This document shows, one piece after another, positions 43,961 to 52,030 of a DNA stretch of 64,000 bases. Both the position numbers and the translations under genes were made by a program. The stretch comes from Pseudoalteromonas viridis. GTDB taxonomy: Bacteria; Pseudomonadota; Gammaproteobacteria; Enterobacterales; Alteromonadaceae. Position 1 is the first letter of the stretch; each line of letters starts with the position of its first letter. The stretch is from assembly GCF_017742995.1 (NCBI RefSeq), contig NZ_CP072425.1:372001-436000 (forward strand), read 5' to 3'. The notes under the pieces were generated by a model. The model ran no database searches, was not told where the DNA came from, and saw only the letters and a list, made by a program, of their open reading frames with translations.

Positions 43961-44347
43961 TCAGGTGCCCAGTAAAACGGCGCTGATTGCTGGAACGGTT
44001 GTGCCAATGACTTCTTGAGTGCTGGCAACAACAGGTAAGGTTGCAGACATAACACTTTCAACGACTGTTGGCGTATTGTAGAGACCCATACCGCCACCAA
44101 TGCCCAAGGCAAAAGCCATCAAGCTTTGGCGAGCGATACCGCCCACAATACCCACCAGAACCATGGCTCCTGCTACGATCCGTCCTAAAGTACCTTGGGT
44201 CCAATCTTTTAGGGTATCCCACACATCGGTGAAAGCATCACCACCGGTGCCCGCAAATGAGGGCTCCGAAATCATTAACGCCATTAAACCAAGCGCACCT
44301 ATGGTCATTAGGCGCTGAGTTTGAATGCTGCGAACTGCATTTGTCAT
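43961..44347 (-). CDS. traA: TraA, conjugative pilin precursor
   Basis: 128 residues: a long N-terminal leader with a hydrophobic stretch (MTIGALGLMALMISEPSFA), a probable cleavage site after SFAG or nearby, then two hydrophobic helices (IVAGAMVLVGIVGGIARQ and FALGIGGGMGLY) separated by a short basic turn, the classic pilin layout. The last ~40 residues are hydrophobic and Ser/Thr/Val rich. Overlaps the traV stop by ATGA. Last gene of the traLEKBVA operon, and left border of hotspot 2. Confidence 0.9.
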   Translation of the reverse strand: MTNAVRSIQTQRLMTIGALGLMALMISEPSFAGTGGDAFTDVWDTLKDWTQGTLGRIVAGAMVLVGIVGGIARQSLMAFALGIGGGMGLYNTPTVVESVMSATLPVVASTQEVIGTTVPAISAVLLGT

Positions 44348-44916
44348 TCGTTAGTTTCTCCGTAGATACTCAAGTTATCGCGCTTACCATCAGCTCCCGC
44401 TGAGGCTGAATCGCTTTGAGTCTGAAGTGGACGTAGCACTGGCGAAACCGTTCGAGGTGCTGACACCCCAATATCCCACCGGCGCGGTTCAATTTCGGTA
44501 AACACGTAGCTGGATAAATTCAGATCCCCACGGTCATCCTCCCAAGGCGCAATCCAAATCCGCATTACCCTTGAAGGAATGCGAAGAGGTGCAGATTGCT
44601 GCGTCTCAGGTAATGCAGGATGGCTCAGCAGTCCTGTCTCTAAATCAGATTGTGAATACCCAGAGGGAGAACCAATTCGAGTCGCCACAGCATCAATCGT
44701 CTTGGGTGCAGCGCCATTACTGGTAAGCTCATAGACTTCACGAGCGGATAAACAGCGCACACCGTCAGGCATACCTGGGCATCCATATTCACTACTCCCA
44801 AGACCCAATGAACTACAGCCAGACAATAAGGTTGAGCCGACTGCCAATAAAAGTAATCCAGCTTTAGACCACTGTTTTGGCTGGTGCTTTGAGTTGTTCT
44901 GCATTGATGTCGTCAT
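44344..44916 (-). CDS. traV: TraV, outer-membrane lipoprotein of the secretion channel
   Basis: 190 residues from the ATG at 44916 (GAGGAG upstream); an upstream start at 44994 would put 26 extra residues before the signal peptide and overlaps traB, so it is less likely. Lipobox LLSGC near residue 35, followed by a short conserved Cys segment (YGCPGMPDGVRC) as in F TraV. TraV is the VirB7-like lipoprotein that anchors the TraK/TraB core complex. Tail rich in Ser/Gly/Asp. Confidence 0.9.
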   Translation of the reverse strand: MTTSMQNNSKHQPKQWSKAGLLLLAVGSTLLSGCSSLGLGSSEYGCPGMPDGVRCLSAREVYELTSNGAAPKTIDAVATRIGSPSGYSQSDLETGLLSHPALPETQQSAPLRIPSRVMRIWIAPWEDDRGDLNLSSYVFTEIEPRRWDIGVSAPRTVSPVLRPLQTQSDSASAGADGKRDNLSIYGETNE

Positions 44917-44990
44917 GGTTAACTCTCCTCTGGATACACATCTTATTGTCTGAAACGGACTTCGATCGGTTAGCAACATGCAGGATTTTT

Positions 44991-46280
44991 TCATCTTCTT
45001 GCACCTCCCCTTTGCGAAGTGGCCAACGACAACGAGGCCCCACGAGTGACTATGACTTCAATTTTCCTTGCAGCGTCTACCTCTATGACTGGGAACATAT
45101 TTTCAGCCATGTCCAAATAGAACTTGGCCACTCGATCCAATGCTTTACCGGTGCCTTTAATCGCAGCACCTTGTAATGCTTCTTGGCTCATGACTTGCTG
45201 GTACAACTGAGTATCACCGGCATTACCCGTCTGAATCGTTGGTACAGGATTCACATCAAATGCGCCTGCCAAGCCCTGAAGGAATCCGGCCATCATCGAT
45301 TTGGCCACCAACTGGCCTTGTTTCGACACTAATCGGCCACGAATACCGGCTTTGCCGTCTTCACCTACGGCATAAGAATCCAGTCGTGTTTCAATGACGC
45401 CACCATCTTCTCTCACACATGAAATGGTCTCGCCTCGCAAATAAGCACGCTCAGAGCTCAAATCACCGTAACCTGCGGCGATCAAGAAACACTCTTTGAT
45501 ATCCGCTCTAAATCGGTTGGGTAAAATGGCTTCCTTTTGAATCCTCAGCAATGCAGGAAAAGGCTCGCGTCTTGCGGACTCGTGAGTAGGAGCATCCAAA
45601 CCTGTGATCAAAGTACCTGAGATGATGCTGCCCGCCGGTAGATACAAAGGCGGCGCTTCTTGCACAACAACCTCTGGTTCAGCAACCACTTCAGGCTCAA
45701 TCATACGAATCGTGATTGGCGGCAATGGAACATCTCGTGCTCGTGTACCTTGGCCATTGGCTGGCTGCTGATAGAGCGGATCAGGCAGCGGCGCATTGGC
45801 AAAATAGTCGTCTGGGTTAGACGGCAGAGGCTTTTCTTCTTTAGGCAATTCCATGGCAGATAAAGGCACTTCGAAACGGCTAGTTGTGCCTTCAACTGCT
45901 GCATCACCTCCAGCGCGAACATCATCAAGTTCCGCTCGAAGGCGGGCTAGCTCCGCATTGACCTCACTTGGTATAGAAGGCGAACCTGGGCTTAGCCGTC
46001 CTGAATCGACGTCACGACGCAAGCGCTCAACTTCACGACGTAACTGTTCATTGCGCTCACTAAGTAGTTTTACGTTCGCAGCCAAACTATCGACCCCAAC
46101 ATCACGAGTATTGGTATCCGTAAGAATGTGCCGGATCGTTTCCTGCCGGTTCCGACTGCTTGAGCCATCGTCAGGAGTAGGTGAAAACACCATCACCATA
46201 AAGATGAGACCACCAGCAATACCAGCAACCGATAGACCCCGCTTCATGTTCGGGCTCATTTGTTCCCATTGTGCTTTCAT
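44991..46280 (-). CDS. traB: TraB, VirB10-like core-complex protein
   Basis: 429 residues: one N-terminal membrane helix (RGLSVAGIAGGLIFMVMVF), a coiled coil (LLSERNEQLRREVERLRRDV near 75-95), a Pro-rich linker (~150-205), then a C-terminal VirB10/TrbI beta-barrel domain (YLPAGSIISGTLITGLDAP, CFLIAAGYGDL, LVSKQGQLVAKSM). Spans both membranes in the channel. Its start is 2 bases after the traK stop and its end lies beside traV. Confidence 0.93.
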   Translation of the reverse strand: MKAQWEQMSPNMKRGLSVAGIAGGLIFMVMVFSPTPDDGSSSRNRQETIRHILTDTNTRDVGVDSLAANVKLLSERNEQLRREVERLRRDVDSGRLSPGSPSIPSEVNAELARLRAELDDVRAGGDAAVEGTTSRFEVPLSAMELPKEEKPLPSNPDDYFANAPLPDPLYQQPANGQGTRARDVPLPPITIRMIEPEVVAEPEVVVQEAPPLYLPAGSIISGTLITGLDAPTHESARREPFPALLRIQKEAILPNRFRADIKECFLIAAGYGDLSSERAYLRGETISCVREDGGVIETRLDSYAVGEDGKAGIRGRLVSKQGQLVAKSMMAGFLQGLAGAFDVNPVPTIQTGNAGDTQLYQQVMSQEALQGAAIKGTGKALDRVAKFYLDMAENMFPVIEVDAARKIEVIVTRGASLSLATSQRGGARR

Positions 46281-46282
46281 CG

Positions 46283-47182
46283 TTATTCACCTCCCACAAG
46301 AAGCGAAGGTCGCTGACTTTCCACCGCTTCTTCACGATGATTGCGAACAACCACGTACAACTCTGTCTTTTCACCCGGCAACAAGATATTGCGAGGCCAG
46401 TAGGCGCTTGCCACTATATCTGGTGCATGACAGGCTATTTCACTGGCTTCTATCGGCTCATCGGCAAAGCTTTCAACCAGTCCTACAAAGACGGTGAAGT
46501 AATGTCCCGTCACAATTTGCCCCTGCTTAAAACCAAACTTTAAGCCCGGCTGAAAACATTTCGGGCTGGTATCACTCTGAGAGGCCAAACGAATGTCATA
46601 GCCTTGTGGTAACTCATTTAGTGCAAGGCGTCTGAGTAAATCACGTAAGCTATCGACGTATGGCTGAGCCGTTTCCCAAGTGGCGGCTTTTCGGTTCACG
46701 ACGCCCTTAATAGGCCACTGCTGACCATCAATAGCTAAGGTGATTTCACGCGGTGGAATACGACGGGGTACTAAGGTGACTGATAATGCTGGCGCTTCCT
46801 GACCAGGCGGAGTGATGTAAAGTGAAACCGGTGATTCTTTGTCCGTGGCCACATATACAACATTCCCCTTGATTTGCGTCTGAGCATCACTGGTTGTTCT
46901 CACCTGAGGCGATTCAAACGGAGTCACAATTCGATTCAGATGACCAAGTGCTACAGGGATCAGTTCATTAACCCCCGGTGTCATCAGTAGCGTTGTTGGC
47001 GTATCCGCTGCAACCGAATTGCTTTGAACCGGTGGATTTGCAGTAGCAGACTGCTTCATCACACTGGCTGGCACAATCGGCAATTCCACGTCTGCATACG
47101 ACGCTTGAGATAACAGGACGCCACTCAAGCTCATTGCGATTAAGCTTGGTGTTATCCATCGACTAATTTTGGTTCGCATCAT
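46283..47182 (-). CDS. traK: TraK, secretin-like core-complex protein (VirB9-like)
   Basis: 299 residues with a signal peptide (SLIAMSLSGVLLSQASYA). Beta-strand-rich, including HLNRIVTPFESP near 90 and the C-terminal QIVTGHYFTVFVGLVES, as in F TraK. It forms the outer-membrane ring of the channel with TraV and TraB. Two ATGs (47182, 47179) follow GAGGG; both lie within the traE end (20-base overlap), implying coupled translation. Confidence 0.92.
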   Translation of the reverse strand: MMRTKISRWITPSLIAMSLSGVLLSQASYADVELPIVPASVMKQSATANPPVQSNSVAADTPTTLLMTPGVNELIPVALGHLNRIVTPFESPQVRTTSDAQTQIKGNVVYVATDKESPVSLYITPPGQEAPALSVTLVPRRIPPREITLAIDGQQWPIKGVVNRKAATWETAQPYVDSLRDLLRRLALNELPQGYDIRLASQSDTSPKCFQPGLKFGFKQGQIVTGHYFTVFVGLVESFADEPIEASEIACHAPDIVASAYWPRNILLPGEKTELYVVVRNHREEAVESQRPSLLVGGE

Positions 47183-47789
47183 TCACCCTCCGGTTTTGCT
47201 CTTGGGTCAACTTTTCACGAACTCGCTTCGTTCTAGCTTGCCCCTCATATGTATCCATCCAACTGAGCTTTGGACGGTATTGCTCAATATCGATGTCAAA
47301 CTCATAGGTGCGAGTTTGGCGCTGTTCATCTCCAGATGGCCCAGAAACCAAGGAATAACCGGTCACAAAGACATGGCCGGTTTCATACTCATACTCCACT
47401 TGTCTGGGTTGGAATTTGAGCGTGACTCGGTCTTCACGGATCTGTCTTGCCTGAATCTCCAGTGCATCGACCACTTGCTGGTACACCGCTGGAGAAAGTA
47501 GCGGCTCAATGGCAACCCGGATGAAAGACACATTACCCGGCGTCACGTTGCCCATAAGCTCAGCCAGGTAGAGTCCCCAGGATTCAAGGTAAGGTTGAGT
47601 GGCTTGGTTTCGTGACACTTCAGCCGTTTCAGACAAGGTTGGTGGTTGAATAGCTACCACTGTATTGCGAGAAAATGCCGCTATCGCAAGCAGCAAATTA
47701 GATAGCACCAGCACCGCAATCAGGAACCGCTGCCATCGGTTCTCTAATTGCGTGCCTTGCCATGATTTTAAAAACACGTCGAACTTCAC
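47163..47789 (-). CDS. traE: TraE, VirB8-like inner-membrane transfer protein
   Basis: 208 residues: a single N-terminal membrane helix (FLIAVLVLSNLLLAIAAF) and a periplasmic domain with the VirB8-like pattern (PYLESWGLYLAELMGNVTPGN, then the ending PKLSWMDTYEG). Required for pilus assembly. It overlaps traL by 4 bases and traK by 20. Confidence 0.92.
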   Translation of the reverse strand: MKFDVFLKSWQGTQLENRWQRFLIAVLVLSNLLLAIAAFSRNTVVAIQPPTLSETAEVSRNQATQPYLESWGLYLAELMGNVTPGNVSFIRVAIEPLLSPAVYQQVVDALEIQARQIREDRVTLKFQPRQVEYEYETGHVFVTGYSLVSGPSGDEQRQTRTYEFDIDIEQYRPKLSWMDTYEGQARTKRVREKLTQEQNRRVNDANQN

Positions 47790-48067
47790 GGCAGATAGCT
47801 CCTGATAAATGGGTTAGGGATCGTCTTGGCTTTGGTTGGCAACAGCCCAGCCCAGTAGATGGCGTGAAGAATAAAACCATCTGGGCGACCATCACGAAAA
47901 CGCCGATAGAGCTTGGTTGTCACCAACCCCAACAGGCATAAAACCAAGGCATTACCGGTAAAAATGCCGATCACTAGCCCCAACAGAATGGGAGCCATCT
48001 CATCGGCACTCCAAAGCAGGAAGTGCGGCGGGTCATCGATATAGGACGGAATACTCACAGGTTCCAT
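47786..48067 (-). CDS. traL: TraL, small inner-membrane transfer protein
   Basis: 93 residues from the ATG at 48067; a GTG two codons upstream is in frame but the GAGGAG ribosome site fits the ATG. Typical TraL sequence: IPSYIDDPPHFLLWSADE, two membrane segments (APILLGLVIGIFTGNALVL and the second following), then YRRFRDGRPDGF. VirB3-like component of the F-type apparatus and first gene of the traLEKBVA operon. Its ribosome site is hidden in a hairpin. Confidence 0.92.
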   Translation of the reverse strand: MEPVSIPSYIDDPPHFLLWSADEMAPILLGLVIGIFTGNALVLCLLGLVTTKLYRRFRDGRPDGFILHAIYWAGLLPTKAKTIPNPFIRSYLP

Positions 48068-48098
48068 AGTCACTCCTCGTTGTTTGAATTGAGAAGTG
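48068..48098 (-). promoter_or_regulatory. Shine-Dalgarno-hiding hairpin before traL
   Basis: CACTCCTC (48071-48078) pairs with GAGAAGTG (48091-48098), 8 bp with one position read as a G-U wobble in the transcript, 12-nt loop. The minus-strand GAGGAG of traL is inside the stem. Confidence 0.6.
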
Positions 48099-48187
48099 AA
48101 GGATGCCTTGGGATTGGCAGCTTCAGTGGTCAGCTAGATGCCGAATTCTTGAAGGTTTTGAGGGTTCTACTCAGACAATACTAACAA

Positions 48188-48215
48188 TTGATCTTTTTGA
48201 TGCGGTTGATATGAT
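48188..48215 (+). promoter_or_regulatory. Candidate promoter of the hotspot 1 gene
   Basis: TTGATC (48188-48193) and TATGAT (48210-48215) are 16 bases apart on the plus strand, 140 bases before the gene at 48356. The -10 matches the sigma-70 consensus in 5 of 6 positions, the -35 in 4 of 6. The remaining bases between traL and this gene show nothing else I can name. Confidence 0.35.
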
Positions 48216-48355
48216 GGGGATATTGGTCGTGTCGAGACCAGCTGCCCACTTTAGCAAACCCGGATGGGACGACATGCATATCAAATTTATTTTTTGCTTA
48301 GGTTTTTTCTGCGACCTCGGCAGTGGGCACCGTATTCGCTAATAGGAGAAACTCA

Positions 48356-48943
48356 ATGCAAATTACTAAAATCATTTCCTCTGCCACGGTTGAACGTTTA
48401 AAGCAAAAAGCACGAAAGCTTAAACGTGAAAAATCTATTCCACACACTCAAGCACTCGATGAAATTGCAAACTCTGTTGGTTTTAATCATTGGCATCAAG
48501 TTGTACAAGCTAATGACTTACTGAAGCCATCAGAAGTGGCGTTATCTTCAGGATGTGTCATGGCTTTTGATGTCAAAGATGGTATGGATGTCGATACCAG
48601 TGATGGGGTTTTAATTGAAGACCACTTCTTGGAGATGCTTACTGAAAAGCAGCTATTTGAAATTTATGCCGATTCCCCTGATGAGGACGACGAACAAAAC
48701 AGGCCGCTAAAAGAAACTCTATCGGATTCAGAGCTTCATGAGTACTTTCGAGATGATTGCTCATTCATGTACTTCCGTCTTGCCGAATCTCATGCAAACA
48801 AACCGTTAAAAGAAGTATTGGCTCTTATACGACAGTACTCGTTTTGGATGCCGCAATATATTTGGCTTCAAGGTCATCTTATTGATACTTATCATTTGCC
48901 AGCGGAAGACGAGAATGGCAATACCGTTGGCGTAAGGTTTTAG
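48356..48943 (+). CDS. Hotspot 1 cargo protein of unknown function
   Basis: 195 residues from the ATG at 48356 with AGGAG 8 nt upstream; the longer frame from 48323 lacks a ribosome site. The first ~60 residues form a short basic helix-rich unit (ATVERLKQKARKLKREKSIPHTQALDEIA, then GFNHWHQVV) seen in many small plasmid and ICE proteins, possibly nucleic-acid binding. The rest is acidic (SPDEDDEQNRPLKETLSDSEL). It occupies the site between traL and the traJ-like gene, hotspot 1 of SXT/R391 ICEs, against the transfer direction. Function unknown. Confidence 0.7.
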   Translation: MQITKIISSATVERLKQKARKLKREKSIPHTQALDEIANSVGFNHWHQVVQANDLLKPSEVALSSGCVMAFDVKDGMDVDTSDGVLIEDHFLEMLTEKQLFEIYADSPDEDDEQNRPLKETLSDSELHEYFRDDCSFMYFRLAESHANKPLKEVLALIRQYSFWMPQYIWLQGHLIDTYHLPAEDENGNTVGVRF

Positions 48944-48969
48944 CTCTACAAGATGAGGTCTAACTGGCC

Positions 48970-49605
48970 TCATATCTTCTTCTGCAAGTGGCTTAACGCC
49001 AACCCTGCCATCAATGCCAAGCCGATGATCATCGACGGTAGAACCACCGGTGGAATAGCCAACGGGGCGAACAATCCCATAAACAGTAAGATGACGCCTG
49101 AACCCAGAATTATCATGCTATAGCGGTGAATGATAGGGCTCGAAAAATCAAAGGTTGTCTTCTTAATCTTCCAGGTCATCAAGCCATCCCACAACGCCGG
49201 TAACATGAGAATAAGCGCAAAGGGCAACCAGACCATCAGCAACGCAAATCGAGTGAACACTTGGTACAACACATCAAAAAATGCCTGAATACGGTCTTCT
49301 ACCCAGACAAACCAAAATCCGCCCATGTTCTCCATCCCTTTAGAGCGCAGTCGCTGCTCTTCAGTGGGGATTAGAAAATCTCGCACAGATTGCTCCATCT
49401 GCGTATCTACAACCCATGATTGATACCAGCCATGGCTAGTTTGACCAATCCAATAGCTTGTTTGTGCGCCCAATTGATTTTGGATCATCTGCTTCTCTTT
49501 ACTAATAACCCGGCCAGTCCAATCACCGGGCACTAATACGCCAATGGCAATAATCTCCAGCATCAGTGCCAGACACAGCAGCCAAGCCGACTTATGCTTG
49601 CTCAT
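48970..49605 (-). CDS. TraJ-like DUF4400 membrane protein
   Basis: 211 residues from the ATG at 49605 (GAGG 9 nt upstream). The ATG at 49614 would directly abut the ribosome site and is less likely. Four predicted membrane helices: one near the N-terminus (AWLLCLALMLEIIAIGVLV), two near 115-165, one near the end. Matches by eye the DUF4400/TIGR03747 proteins of ICEs, called s043 or TraJ in SXT and required near the coupling protein. Its start overlaps the end of the upstream gene by 14 bases. A 6-bp repeat (48953-48958 with 48968-48973) lies at its end, facing the hotspot 1 gene. Confidence 0.8.
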   Translation of the reverse strand: MSKHKSAWLLCLALMLEIIAIGVLVPGDWTGRVISKEKQMIQNQLGAQTSYWIGQTSHGWYQSWVVDTQMEQSVRDFLIPTEEQRLRSKGMENMGGFWFVWVEDRIQAFFDVLYQVFTRFALLMVWLPFALILMLPALWDGLMTWKIKKTTFDFSSPIIHRYSMIILGSGVILLFMGLFAPLAIPPVVLPSMIIGLALMAGLALSHLQKKI

Positions 49606-50152
49606 GCCAAACATCCTCTTCTACTCGGGCCAGCATGGCTGCAACGGTTGGCGTCATAATCCGGGCTTTAATCACTTGTTGAAGCCGCTTTGTCGTCGTA
49701 TGACCACTGACATAACGCACCTCGATGCGTCCTTCAGTCAGATACACCATCCGATTTGGACGATTACGAATCCAGGAGTGGAAATAGACACCATCCACAG
49801 CGGCCCACTCGAAATGGTCAGGATCACGCAGGCGAATCCCCGTTAAAGCACTTGCGGCAGTCCAGGTCAGTGCCTCAATGAAATACCACAGGCGTACACT
49901 GTCATCATCACAACTGACTTCTTCATAACTGCCCAAGCCATTACAGAGACACAAATCAAAGATGGAATGGCCATCTAACGTGAACGCATCCGTTAAGTAG
50001 TCCGCCAAGCAATACACCGAGGCCAAAGCATGAGGCCAGTCGGTTTCAAGCAGTCTTAAGGTTTCCTTGAACTGGGGGTTATGTTGCTGCCACTGAGCGA
50101 GCATTTCTTTACTGGTAAGTGTTGTCATTTTCAGACAGACAGAATGATGCAT
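49592..50152 (-). CDS. Conserved protein between traD and the traJ-like gene
   Basis: 186 residues. AAGGAG overlaps the traD stop and precedes the ATG at 50152, so this start is well supported. Soluble, acidic N-terminal half, with Cys residues at LCLCNGL and a Trp-rich centre (RLWYFIEALTWTAASALTG). Resembles ICE proteins of the traD-adjacent 'coupling' operon; I recognise no enzyme domain. Because it is locked between traD and traJ it probably assists relaxosome delivery, but this is inference from position only. Confidence 0.7.
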   Translation of the reverse strand: MHHSVCLKMTTLTSKEMLAQWQQHNPQFKETLRLLETDWPHALASVYCLADYLTDAFTLDGHSIFDLCLCNGLGSYEEVSCDDDSVRLWYFIEALTWTAASALTGIRLRDPDHFEWAAVDGVYFHSWIRNRPNRMVYLTEGRIEVRYVSGHTTTKRLQQVIKARIMTPTVAAMLARVEEDVWHEQA

Positions 50153-50161
50153 ACAGACTCC

Positions 50162-51982
50162 TTATGCTGCCTGTGTAGAGCTGGTTAAAATAGGAATGCG
50201 GCCTTTGATCACGCGGCCACCTGAAAGCTTGGCGATGTACTCCAGGTTGGGAAGCTGGCCTAATAACTGCGGTGGAAACATATCGCCTTCTTCCTCCATC
50301 AAGCGTTCGCCATGATTGCCGGTAAACAACGCGGGGCTGTCCGAGTTGGACGACATACCTTGAGTTTGCATGATGTACTGCAACCGAGTCTTAGGCAGAT
50401 TGTCGGTAATGTACTGCTGTGTTTCGGCGTCCATCACCCGAAGGGCTATCAAGTTGTTGATGTTACCTAACACCTGGCGAGCCTTAGCTTCACTGCCTGT
50501 TCGAGCTGCAAAGTCAGCAAAGGTCTGAGTAGCAATCACACAACGCATTTTTGCGCCACGACCTTTGTTGAGCAGTTGAATGAAGGGATCGTTGACGACT
50601 TCAGCCGCCTCATCGATGAAGATATTTACGGGACGATTTTCAACACCATAGTTATAGCGGTCACCGGCCACGGCGGTGAGATCGGATAAAAGCAACGAAC
50701 CAATGGCGCTGCCAACCATGGCGTCGGTCAATGAATCCAACCCGATATACGCCACTTGGGCATTGTTGATAATACGGCCAGAATCCGTAATTAACCGGCT
50801 GTCATCCACATCGTTTGCAATCGGTGATAGCAATGGACCTAGTTCACTTGATGTGAGCATATTGAGCACCGGCATCAATGAGGCCACCATCTTTGAATAG
50901 TGGGTTCTGTCATGCTCAAACATACTCAAAAGGCCCTCCAAATCAGTATTGGCGGCAACGGGCTGAATGCGTTCGTAGTAGAAAAGCAGCATCGCAATGG
51001 CTTGTTTAGCCAAGGTATTGGCCTTTTCGTTAAAGCGCTTGATCTCCACACTAAAATTGGGATACACCCGCTCCCCCCAGGCTGTGACGGCTTTTACTAC
51101 CAAGCCTTCTGGGCCACCTTCCAAAAAACGCCTCAGTGTTTTCAGATCAGGACGTTGTGACGTAAGCAACAAACCTTGCACGATGTTATTCAGTGCCATT
51201 TGGCCAAAGGCTTTAAATGGATCAGCACCGGTTTCAGATGGGATTAGTGCCGCAATACGGCTGGCAATTTCAGTGCCTCGGTTAAAGTTTCTCAGGGGAT
51301 TAAGACGTACTGAATGCTCTGGAAAGCCCGGATGAAAATACACAAAGCGCTCAGGACTACCGGCGGCAATACAGGCTCGCTGCGCATTATCCTTAAGTTC
51401 CTTGTCTCCCTTAGGGTCAATAATAATCACGGCTTCATTACGCAAAATAGCCTGGGTGATCATCGCATCAAAGCATCGGGTTTTTCCCGCACCGGTCGTA
51501 CCGACAATTAAGGTGTGCCCCTCAGTGTGACCAACTGGCTGGTACACATCTTCTTCTTTGGGCTCAACACCATGAATCCAGGTCGAACCCATTTGCTTAC
51601 CGTGCCCCTGGTTAAGCAAGGTTTGCTTATCCCGCTTTAAGATTTCATAAGCGCGTTGAGCATGACGTTGGTCCCACTCAAAGCCATACCCTAACCACAA
51701 TTCATCTGGATGTTTTGCCATCACCTTTTGCAAATGCGACAGCTCCATAAAAGCCAATGGTTTGCCTTTTAGCCCCTTCTGCAACTTATAAAGGCGATAA
51801 GCCTCAGGAAGGCGGTACAACGCCATGCCCGAGGAAATCCCGGTCATCCACCAAAATGGCTCAGGTGGTAGCTCAGTCAGCATTTCTGCGGCAATTGCCC
51901 CAGTGGCCCCAACCAGCCAACCTGCTGCTGCCATGGCTTCATAGTTCGTGCGCCAAGGCATCTCGTATGCGTTTTCTTTCAT
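50162..51982 (-). CDS. traD: TraD, type IV coupling protein
   Basis: 606 residues, standard SXT length. Two N-terminal membrane segments (~15-60), then the P-loop GTTGAGKTRCF near 155 and Walker B IFIDEAAEVV near 440. The TraD/VirD4 fold recruits the relaxosome and pumps DNA into the channel. The residues RVIKGRIP near the C-terminus are typical of the SXT protein. Ends just before the next gene, whose ribosome site overlaps its stop. Separated from the traI end by 48 bases. Confidence 0.94.
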   Translation of the reverse strand: MKENAYEMPWRTNYEAMAAAGWLVGATGAIAAEMLTELPPEPFWWMTGISSGMALYRLPEAYRLYKLQKGLKGKPLAFMELSHLQKVMAKHPDELWLGYGFEWDQRHAQRAYEILKRDKQTLLNQGHGKQMGSTWIHGVEPKEEDVYQPVGHTEGHTLIVGTTGAGKTRCFDAMITQAILRNEAVIIIDPKGDKELKDNAQRACIAAGSPERFVYFHPGFPEHSVRLNPLRNFNRGTEIASRIAALIPSETGADPFKAFGQMALNNIVQGLLLTSQRPDLKTLRRFLEGGPEGLVVKAVTAWGERVYPNFSVEIKRFNEKANTLAKQAIAMLLFYYERIQPVAANTDLEGLLSMFEHDRTHYSKMVASLMPVLNMLTSSELGPLLSPIANDVDDSRLITDSGRIINNAQVAYIGLDSLTDAMVGSAIGSLLLSDLTAVAGDRYNYGVENRPVNIFIDEAAEVVNDPFIQLLNKGRGAKMRCVIATQTFADFAARTGSEAKARQVLGNINNLIALRVMDAETQQYITDNLPKTRLQYIMQTQGMSSNSDSPALFTGNHGERLMEEEGDMFPPQLLGQLPNLEYIAKLSGGRVIKGRIPILTSSTQAA

Positions 51983-52030
51983 TCATGCTCCGCAAAATAA
52001 CCGTTTGCAATCCGCTCAACTTCAAATGGA

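Noticed and set aside
48951..48973. Bidirectional terminator between the hotspot 1 gene and the traJ-like gene
   Set aside because: Only a 6-bp stem with no T-run on either side; noted in the gene entry instead.
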